64,000 bases of DNA from Streptomyces orinoci. Its GTDB lineage: Bacteria; Actinomycetota; Actinomycetes; Streptomycetales; Streptomycetaceae. The DNA is taken from the NCBI RefSeq assembly GCF_003121295.1, contig NZ_PHNC01000031.1, positions 436,439 through 500,438 of the forward strand, read 5' to 3'. Shown here piece after piece: positions 59,001-64,000 of this stretch (positions within the stretch are counted from its first letter, which is position 1; the number at the start of each line of letters is the position of its first letter). The notes under the pieces are model-generated. The model saw only the letters and a list, made by a program, of their open reading frames with translations, searched no databases and was not told the DNA's origin. The position numbers and the translations under genes are program-made.

Positions 59001-60196
59001 ATCAGATGGGCCAGCGCCCGGGCGAACCACTCCGGGTCGATCTCGGCCTCCAGCTCGGGCGCGTGCACCGCGAACTGGGCGCGGCCCGGCCCGATCAGCT
59101 CGACGGCGCCCTCCACACCGGCCGCCACCACCTCGTCCAGCGCGGCCGGTTCCCGCACCAGCTTGCTCTCGCCGGCCTCCAGCCGCTGGTGGGCCAGGAC
59201 GTTGTCCACCAGCTTGGCCATCCGCCCGTATCCGGCGGCCAGATGGTGCAGGATCTGGTTGGCCTCCGGCCACAGCTGCCCGGCCGGATCGTCGGCCAGC
59301 GAGCCCAGTTCGGCCCGCAGTTCCTTCAGCGGGCCGCGCAGCGAACCCTCCAGCAGCTCCAGCAACTGCTGGTGACGGGCGGCCAGCGCGTCATAGGGGC
59401 GGCGGTCGGTGAAGGTCATCACGGCGCCCACCAGCTGGTCGCCGTCGCGCACCGGGGCGGTGGTCAGGTCCACCGGCACCGAGCGGCCGTCCTTGGCCCA
59501 CAGCACCTGCCCGCGCACCCGGTGCTTACGGCCGGAGCGCAGGGTGTCGGCGATCGGCGACTCCTCGTAGGGGAAGGGCGAGCCGTCCGCGCGGGAGTGG
59601 TGGATCAGCGGGTGCAGCTCACGGCCGCCCAGGTCGCTGGCCCGGTAGCCGAGGATCTGCGCGGCGGAGGGGTTGACCAGGACGACCTTGCCCGCGGTGT
59701 CCACCCCCACCACGCCCTCGGCCGCGGCACGCAGGATCATCTCGGTCTGCCGCTGCTGGCGGGCGAGTTCGGCCTCGGTGTCCAGGGTGCCGGTGAGGTC
59801 CCGTACGACGATCATCAGGAGCTCGTCGCCGGTGTACCCGGCGTGCGCGTCGGCGTAAGGGGTGCGGCCGTCCTCCAGGTTGGCGCTGGTCACCTCGACC
59901 GGGAACTCGGTGCCATCGGTGCGCCGGGCGATCATCCGGGTGGGCCGGGTGCGTCCGGCGTTCTTCTCCTCCTCCGGCAGCCGCATCGATCCGGGGATGC
60001 GGCGCGAGTCGAAGGAGGGCAGCAGATCCAGCAGCCCGCGCCCGACCAGGCCGGTGCCCGGCACCTCGAAGGTCTCCAGGGCGATGTGGTTGGCGTTGAC
60101 GACCGTACCGTTGCAGTTGACCAGCAACAGCGCGTCCGGAAGGGCGTCGAGTATGGCTGCGAGGCGAGCAGCGCCTCGGGATGGCCTGCTGCTCAC
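56006..60196 (-). CDS. PAS/pseudokinase/receiver-like protein with a very long disordered linker
   Basis: 1396 residues. PAS domains at about 12-130 and 145-265; a HisKA/HATPase-like region at about 270-470 in which the phospho-acceptor His is not found (SLRGPLKELRAELG) and the ATP lid is degenerate; a Pro/Gly/Ala-rich linker of about 600 residues with repeats of the form GPSTAxxPGGYAxHTxPxGxGG and TSAFLAPxE; then two receiver-like domains at the C-terminus (RRLLVWPAPD; RVLLIEEHEP with VVMDLMQ). In the last one the Asp pair is Glu-Glu and the phospho-Asp may be kept. Probably a scaffold or sensor without kinase activity. Streptomyces has similar large proteins, role unknown. Confidence 0.8.
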   Translation of the reverse strand: MSSRPSRGAARLAAILDALPDALLLVNCNGTVVNANHIALETFEVPGTGLVGRGLLDLLPSFDSRRIPGSMRLPEEEKNAGRTRPTRMIARRTDGTEFPVEVTSANLEDGRTPYADAHAGYTGDELLMIVVRDLTGTLDTEAELARQQRQTEMILRAAAEGVVGVDTAGKVVLVNPSAAQILGYRASDLGGRELHPLIHHSRADGSPFPYEESPIADTLRSGRKHRVRGQVLWAKDGRSVPVDLTTAPVRDGDQLVGAVMTFTDRRPYDALAARHQQLLELLEGSLRGPLKELRAELGSLADDPAGQLWPEANQILHHLAAGYGRMAKLVDNVLAHQRLEAGESKLVREPAALDEVVAAGVEGAVELIGPGRAQFAVHAPELEAEIDPEWFARALAHLIADVAGVDSTGNAPAGGPPSGDSTIVVAAAKRDTVVRIEVRGPYAGGDPVHQPIVRSVIRRHGGVLQTHELPGAAGGQAYVLEVPLTAAAGPVTAAPERPESPASIGSGTTIMPMPAPRAPQTPAPPAAPAPEPGSGRRARRDAAEGAEGERPETVPAQPTGRRRAPAAEETSGAGRVPAQPGGGRRARREAAEPEAPRAAFALPPAAADRAPGSDATAEAAPAPAGRRARRAVAEVPERPIPGQADTEPDAPRTAFALPPADADRTDGPRPPYAPAPDPSVPPQAARGAAAAPDAPEAVAAPGGPGTAAVPGGSGGPSGAEGVPGAHGWPVAPGNSPRPDGPGGAGAPNGPAPHGGSDAPDGPAAAAGPGAYGRPGAPAGPAGLNGAAAHGGSAAGDANASGVPAGRNHPSAPGGPAAQEGPSTADGYGAPGPHAGPGAPGAFLAPGEHNSPAGQGGSAAHEGPSTASTPGGYAPHTAPGGRGGTSAFLAPDEPNRPTAPGGSAPPEGPAAPPAHSGAAPHEGPSTAAGPGGYAAHTGPAGVGGTSAFLAPGEHPAPGVPAGRRPLNAPSAPDGSVATEASVTAAPDGEQPAQQGPEAPGRPGTHRGPSGDGGQPPVPENPGARRRARRPLAEEPGGAQQTRPEAAARPISVRTLGQGAPFAMPADATPPGGTGVGSGRRRKLANPAEGEREAKAGARPAPAPEGRAFAIGAPDEGAEGPEPLDGPNGAVEIPAGAEPGQITRPTAPRPPVDDELPPEPLDNPRRLLVWPAPDASTEQALTARGYRPVIVHSREEVDAQISAYPAALFVDPLTGPITRTALQSLRQAAVANEVPVLVTAGLGQATREAAYGADPAVLLKALAPRDSEMHPARVLLIEEHEPIANALTATLERRGVQVACAATDSEAVTLAGQLRPNLVVMDLMQVRRRRAGIIDWLRANGLLSRTPLVVYTSAGMDPAQLPGLASGETVLFLAERSTSAEVQTRIVDLLGKIGADAG

Positions 60197-60393
60197 TGCG
60201 ACGCATCCTCCCTGGTTACCGCACGTGCCACCGCCGGGCCGGTGCCCCAGCGCCCGGCTGGGGGACTGCCGCCGTTCCGGCGTGTTGTCGGAGGGAAGTC
60301 TACGGGCTGTGGAGTCCGGTGCGACGGCGGATGAGGGGTGTGCGGGACCCGCCGCGTGTCGCCGCCGCCCCGCTCACCCGGCGTCCGCACCGG

Positions 60394-60816
60394 CTAACGC
60401 GAACTCCCCAGCAGGCGCGAGAACTTGTTCCAGCGGGCGATCTCACAGCCGTTGAGACGGCTGAAATCGGCGCTGACCGGGCGTCCCGCCCAGGTGCCGC
60501 CGACATGGGCCCGCTCCGGCCCGCCGTAGATCATCGAGCAGTTACTGGCGGGTGGCACCGGTGCGAAGGGGTCGCTGCCCCAGCGGGTCAGCTGGTCCAG
60601 CTGGCGGCAGGCCTCGCCGGGGTGCGGCGCGGTGCCCCCGGTGGGGTGGCAGTAGAGGTCATAGCTGCCGTCATGGGTGGTGTCCCGGAGGGTGACCGTG
60701 AGGTGGTCCATCGGCTCGGGGGCGGGCAGCGGGATGGGGACGGCCGTGGCGGTGGCCGTCCCGAGCAGGGCGGGGGCCAGGGCGAGGGTGCCGAGCAGCA
60801 GACGGCGCAGGGGCAT
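60394..60816 (-). CDS. Subtilisin-inhibitor-like (SSI) secreted protein
   Basis: 140 residues. Signal peptide about 1-25, then LTVTLRDTTHDGSYDLYCHPTGGT, PFAPVPPASNCSMIYGGPERA and FSRLNGCEIARWNKFSRLLG: the SSI fold with four Cys forming two disulfides. The reactive site follows CSM/IY, so Met is the probable P1 residue, suiting subtilisin-type proteases. Exported regulator of extracellular proteases. Confidence 0.9.
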   Translation of the reverse strand: MPLRRLLLGTLALAPALLGTATATAVPIPLPAPEPMDHLTVTLRDTTHDGSYDLYCHPTGGTAPHPGEACRQLDQLTRWGSDPFAPVPPASNCSMIYGGPERAHVGGTWAGRPVSADFSRLNGCEIARWNKFSRLLGSSR

Positions 60817-61069
60817 CGGTACTCCAGGACTGAGGGACGGGTGGCGGGCTTGCCGCCAAGACGGCGCGCTTGCCGCTGCGAGCGGCGGGGCTTGCCATGA
60901 CGAGCGGCGGGGCTTGCACCTCTAACGCGCCGGGCCGGTGCGCGTTGCGCGCCGGGAAAGTGCTTTGCCCCGTCGGTGCAAAGCCCGGTACCGTAGAGTG
61001 CGATTGGTGATCGGCCCGCGGGCTGTGTCATCATCTGCAACGCAACACTCGCGCTCGCGCGGGTGTGCT

Positions 61070-61160
61070 GGAGGCGTCGCCTAGTCCGGTCTATGGCGCC
61101 GCACTGCTAATGCGGTTTCGGCTTTAAAGCTGATCGAGGGTTCAAATCCCTCCGCCTCCG
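61070..61160 (+). tRNA. tRNA-Ser (GCT)
   Basis: 91 nt with acceptor GGAGGCG/CGCCTCC, anticodon GCT at 61106-61108, a long variable arm as expected for serine tRNA, and T loop GGTTCAAATCC. No encoded CCA. Decodes AGC/AGU. Confidence 0.93.
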
Positions 61161-61167
61161 CAGCCGG

Positions 61168-61197
61168 AGCCCCGGTCGTCCTAGGACGACCGGGGCT
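61168..61197 (+). terminator. Hairpin after tRNA-Ser
   Basis: AGCCCCGGTCGTCC pairs with GGACGACCGGGGCT (14 bp, 2-nt loop), followed by CTTCTGTTT. Confidence 0.8.
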
Positions 61198-61318
61198 CTT
61201 CTGTTTGGTGTTTGCGCAGGTCAGGCCGGGTGCGCTTAACGGATTTCGTCTCTCGGCGGGGTTCATGTAATGTTGTTCCCGCAACGCCGACCGGCCGGGA
61301 AAACCGCCGGGAAGCCAA

Positions 61319-61391
61319 GCGCTCGTAGCTTAACGGATAGAGCACTTGACTACGGATCAAGAGGTTGCAGGTTCGAATCCTGCCGAGCGCG
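61319..61391 (+). tRNA. tRNA-Arg (ACG)
   Basis: 73 nt. Acceptor GCGCTCG/CGAGCGC, anticodon ACG in the loop CTACGGA, T arm GCAGGTTCGAATCCTGC. No encoded CCA. Confidence 0.93.
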
Positions 61392-61438
61392 CAGCCGAGA
61401 GGTTGACATCGAGGTATTGATGTCGGTCTTTCGATCGT

Positions 61439-61512
61439 CGCGGGGTGGAGCAGCTCGGTAGCTCGCTGGGCTCATAACCCAGAGGTCGCAGGTTCAAATC
61501 CTGTCCCCGCTA
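61439..61512 (+). tRNA. Initiator tRNA-fMet (CAT)
   Basis: 74 nt. The first base pair of the acceptor is mismatched (C1 opposite T72) and three G-C pairs close the anticodon stem (TGGGCTCATAACCCA), both marks of an initiator tRNA. T arm GCAGGTTCAAATCCTG. Confidence 0.93.
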
Positions 61513-61518
61513 CTGGAG

Positions 61519-61559
61519 CCCAGGGCCCGGCACTCAGGTGCCGGGCCCTGGGTGTTTTT
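61519..61559 (+). terminator. Rho-independent terminator after the tRNA cluster
   Basis: A 15-bp perfect stem (61519-61533 with 61538-61552) and loop TCAG, then TGTTTTT. Confidence 0.9.
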
Positions 61560-61661
61560 CCGTACGCGGCCCCGTTCGCGGCCCCGTCCGCACCGCGTTT
61601 TCTCAGGTGATTCCCAGACGGCGGCAAGAAGCCTCTCACCGGCGGGCATCACGCTGTGCGC

Positions 61662-61988
61662 ATGACCCTTACAGCTACTGATGCGCGGGTGCTGGTCGTG
61701 GGGGATCTGGTGCTCGACGAGGAGAGCCGCGAGTGTTCCCGGGGCGGTGTCCCGGTCCGGCTCACCGGTACCGAGTTCGCGCTGCTGCGCTTTCTGATGC
61801 GCAACCCCGGCCGGGTGCTGGGCAAGGCGCAGATCCTGGAGCGGGTGTGGTCCCACGGCTTCTGTCCGGGGGCCCGGGCCAATGTGGTCGAGCTCTATAT
61901 CTCCTACCTGCGGAAGAAGATCGATGCCGGACGGCCGCCGATGATCCACACCCGGCGTGGGGTGGGGTATCTGCTCAAGCCGGCCTGA
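61662..61988 (+). CDS. Standalone winged-helix (OmpR/PhoB-type) DNA-binding protein
   Basis: 108 residues. It contains only the effector domain: TGTEFALLRFLMRNPGRVLGKAQILERVW, VELYISYLRKKID and the wing IHTRRGVGYLLKP. The receiver domain and its phospho-Asp are absent, and the N-terminus is short. GTG at 61656 is a possible earlier start; neither has a good ribosome site. No histidine kinase is nearby. Perhaps a phosphorylation-independent regulator or the remnant of a response regulator. Confidence 0.75.
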   Translation: MTLTATDARVLVVGDLVLDEESRECSRGGVPVRLTGTEFALLRFLMRNPGRVLGKAQILERVWSHGFCPGARANVVELYISYLRKKIDAGRPPMIHTRRGVGYLLKPA

Positions 61989-62019
61989 GCCAGGGCGGGA
62001 CCGCTCGCCGAAAAAACTC

Positions 62020-62080
62020 TTGTACGCCGTATGGCGGCCCTTGTACGGTGTACGACGACCATCGCTCGTACACCGTACAA
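62020..62080. promoter_or_regulatory. Operator with a perfect 15-bp inverted repeat before the MFS pump gene
   Basis: TTGTACGGTGTACGA (62041-62055) and TCGTACACCGTACAA (62066-62080) are exact inverted copies with a 10-bp spacer, and a third partial copy TTGTACGCCGTA occurs at 62020. They lie just before ATG 62090. The likely binder is the TetR-type product downstream at 63642. Confidence 0.85.
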
Positions 62081-62089
62081 GGAGTTGCC

Positions 62090-63595
62090 ATGACGGCGTC
62101 CACCGCTGCTGCCGCCACCCGGCCACCGCGCCATGCCACACGCTGGGTGATCCTCGGTGCGATCTGTCTGGCGCAGCTCACCGTCCTGCTGGACAACACC
62201 GTGCTCACCGTGGCGATCCCCTCCCTGACCCGGGAGATGGGCGCCGCCACCTCCGACATCCAGTGGATGATCAACGCCTATTCACTGGTGCAGTCCGGCC
62301 TGCTGCTGACGGCCGGCAACGCCGCCGACCGCTATGGCCGCAAGAAGATGCTGGCCACCGGGCTGGTGCTGTTCGGACTGGGCTCGCTGTGCGCGGCCCT
62401 CTCCCAGACCACGGGTGAACTGATCGCCGCCCGGGCCGGGATGGGCGTCGGCGGCGCGCTGCTGATGACCACCACCCTGGCCGTGGTGATGCAGGTCTTC
62501 GACGCCGAGGAGCGCACCAGGGCCATCGGCATCTGGGGCGCGGTGGCCTCGCTGGGCTTCGCGGCCGGACCGCTGATCGGCGGCGCGCTGCTGGCCCGGT
62601 TCTGGTGGGGCTCCATCTTCCTGGTCAACCTCCCGGTGGCCGCGCTGGCTCTGGTGGCGGTGGTCCGGCTGGTGCCGGAGTCCAAGAACCCGGCCGGGGA
62701 GCGGCCCGATGTGCTGGGCGCGGTGCTCTCCACCATAGGTATGACCGGAGTGGTCTTCGCCATCATCAACGGCCCGCAGCATGGCTGGACTTCGAGCTGG
62801 GTGGTGGTATCGGCGCTGGTGGGAGCTGTGGTGCTGGCGCTGTTCGCCCTGTGGGAGCGCCGGATCGAGCACCCCATGCTCGATATGCACTTCTTCGCCG
62901 ACCGGCGCTTTGTGGGCGCGGTGACCGGCGGCATCCTGGTGGCCTTCGGGCTGGGCGGCTCCATCTTCCTGCTCACCCAGCACCTCCAACTGGTGCTCGG
63001 CTACGGGCCGTTGGCCACCGGTCTGCGGATGACGCCGCTGGCGCTGATGGTGGTGGTGCTCAACCTCACCGGTGTGGGCGCCCGGCTGCTGGGCAAGGTG
63101 GGCACCCCGCTGAGCATCGCCCTGGGCATGGGGCTGCTGGCCGCCGGCCTGGCCGCGGTGGCGGTGCTGGGGGCGCACCACTACCCCGGGATGTGCTTCG
63201 GCCTGGTCCTGATGGGAACCGGTCTGGCCCTCGCCTCGCCCGCCATGGCCAACGCCATCATGTCGGCGATCCCGGCCGAGAAGGCGGGCGTGGGGGCCGG
63301 AGTCAACGGCACCCTGGCGGAGTGCGGCAACGGGCTGGGGGTCGCCGTGCTGGGCGCGGTGCTCAACTCCCGCTTCGGTGCCCTGCTTCCGGCGGTGGCG
63401 GCCGGCGCGGTCTCGCTGCCGGAGGCGCTGGGACGGGCCCGTACCGGCGCCCAGCGTGCCGAGGTGGCCGATGCCTTCGCCTCCGGGGTGCACACCGCGC
63501 AACTGGTGGGGGCGGCGGCGGTGCTGGCCGGCGGTCTGCTGGCGGCGGTGCTGCTGCGCCGGGCGGAGCTGACCGGTGACGGGCAAGCCGCTTAG
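62090..63595 (+). CDS. MFS drug exporter, DHA2 family (14 segments)
   Basis: 501 residues. Motif A NAADRYGRKKMLATG follows segment 2 and motif C-like GIWGAVASLGFAAGPLIGG follows segment 5, both typical of QacA/EmrB-type proton-driven multidrug exporters with fourteen segments. Start ATG with GGAG eight bases upstream. Likely repressed by the TetR-type regulator that follows 46 nt later. Confidence 0.9.
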   Translation: MTASTAAAATRPPRHATRWVILGAICLAQLTVLLDNTVLTVAIPSLTREMGAATSDIQWMINAYSLVQSGLLLTAGNAADRYGRKKMLATGLVLFGLGSLCAALSQTTGELIAARAGMGVGGALLMTTTLAVVMQVFDAEERTRAIGIWGAVASLGFAAGPLIGGALLARFWWGSIFLVNLPVAALALVAVVRLVPESKNPAGERPDVLGAVLSTIGMTGVVFAIINGPQHGWTSSWVVVSALVGAVVLALFALWERRIEHPMLDMHFFADRRFVGAVTGGILVAFGLGGSIFLLTQHLQLVLGYGPLATGLRMTPLALMVVVLNLTGVGARLLGKVGTPLSIALGMGLLAAGLAAVAVLGAHHYPGMCFGLVLMGTGLALASPAMANAIMSAIPAEKAGVGAGVNGTLAECGNGLGVAVLGAVLNSRFGALLPAVAAGAVSLPEALGRARTGAQRAEVADAFASGVHTAQLVGAAAVLAGGLLAAVLLRRAELTGDGQAA

Positions 63596-63641
63596 CATTC
63601 GACCCGTACCATCACCGGCGCAGCCGAGAGGAAAGCCGCAT

Positions 63642-64000
63642 ATGGCCGGCGCAGGACGTACCCCCCAGACCAGCGTCTGGCTCTCCCAGCCCAAACCCCG
63701 CCAGGCGGCGGGGACCGGCGGAACGCTGGACCGCGACCGGATCGTCGCGGCCACCGTCCGGCTGCTGGACGCCGAGGGGCTGGCCAAGTTCTCCATGCGC
63801 CGGCTGGCCGCGGAGCTCAAGGTGACCGCCATGTCCGTCTACTGGTATGTGGACACCAAGGACGACCTGCTGGAACTGGCCCTGGACGCGGTCTGCGGCG
63901 AGATGCGGCTGCCCGATGCCTCGGACCGGAGCGCCGACTGGCGCGATCAGCTGCGCCAGCTGGCCACCGAGTACCGGGACGCGCTGGTCGCCCACCCCTG
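63642..64000 (+). CDS. TetR-family regulator (partial, cut by window end)
   Basis: 119 residues in the window, GAGAGGAAAG upstream of the ATG. HTH segment TLDRDRIVAATVRLLDAEG and KFSMRRLAAELKVTAMSVYWYVDTKDDLL, as in TetR regulators with a C-terminal domain of the TetR class. Same strand as the pump gene it probably controls. The end lies beyond the window. Confidence 0.88.
   Translation, partial: MAGAGRTPQTSVWLSQPKPRQAAGTGGTLDRDRIVAATVRLLDAEGLAKFSMRRLAAELKVTAMSVYWYVDTKDDLLELALDAVCGEMRLPDASDRSADWRDQLRQLATEYRDALVAHP

Noticed and set aside
55994..60334. A 1446-codon plus-strand open frame
   Set aside because: It is the antisense of the PAS/receiver protein; open only because of GC-rich codon bias. 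Its product is repetitive and has no domain.
1..64000. CRISPR arrays
   Set aside because: No regularly spaced direct repeats with unique spacers. The only regular array (46409-46520) has 10-base units inside a gene and fits iterons better.

Overview
The window is high-GC actinobacterial DNA, most probably from Streptomyces. It carries a chaplin-like secreted protein, a SigE-type sigma factor, a subtilisin-inhibitor homologue, DrrA/DrrB-type ABC genes and strong G/C third-position codon bias. All functional calls come from reading motifs and gene order; no database search was run.

Layout. (1) 1-7.1 kb is chromosome: ABC exporter, GGDEF protein, secreted protein, a MaoC-DUF35-MaoC/thiolase-like pair, a DUF1906 protein, a sigma factor and a chaplin-like protein. 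(2) 7.13-12.28 kb is a decayed relative of the neighbouring prophage ('element A'). It starts with a 230-bp scrap of an acyl-CoA ligase gene joined to an attL-like site, then truncated, fused and nonsense-mutated copies of genes that are intact further right. (3) 12.28-13.06 kb is the 5' part of the acyl-CoA ligase gene, cut at codon 232. (4) 13,061-52,948 is an apparently complete siphovirus-type prophage of about 39.9 kb ('element B'). (5) 52.25-53.91 kb is an intact acyl-CoA ligase gene whose first 695 nt belong to the phage. (6) 53.9-64 kb is chromosome again: MFS/TetR pair, large PAS/receiver protein, subtilisin-inhibitor-like protein, three tRNAs, an orphan winged-helix protein, and an MFS pump with a TetR-type regulator cut by the window end.

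Prophage B is organised conventionally. Lysogeny genes (repressor, membrane protein, large serine integrase) read rightward at the right end. Early genes (Cro/excisionase-like HTH, RecT, replication initiator with an internal iteron block, SSB) and late genes (terminase, portal, minor capsid protein, scaffold, capsid, connectors, tail, lysis) read leftward. Many start codons overlap the preceding stop codon. The left end carries cargo: a standalone RNA polymerase alpha-CTD-like protein, and an operon with a HATPase protein, a radical SAM/SPASM enzyme, a 43-residue putative RiPP precursor and a phosphotransferase-like protein. Other morons are an HNH nuclease, an Rmf/CrpP-like protein, an RRM protein and two small secreted two-cysteine proteins.

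Two observations stand out. First, joining the two prophage ends rebuilds an attP with perfect 13-bp inverted arms placed symmetrically around a CA dinucleotide. The left arm is at the same time coding sequence, because the phage carries its own promoter and 5' 231 codons of the ligase gene it integrates into, so lysogeny restores the gene. Second, the radical SAM/peptide/kinase cassette is a candidate undescribed RiPP system carried by a phage; element A appears to have lost the same cassette by a short-homology deletion.
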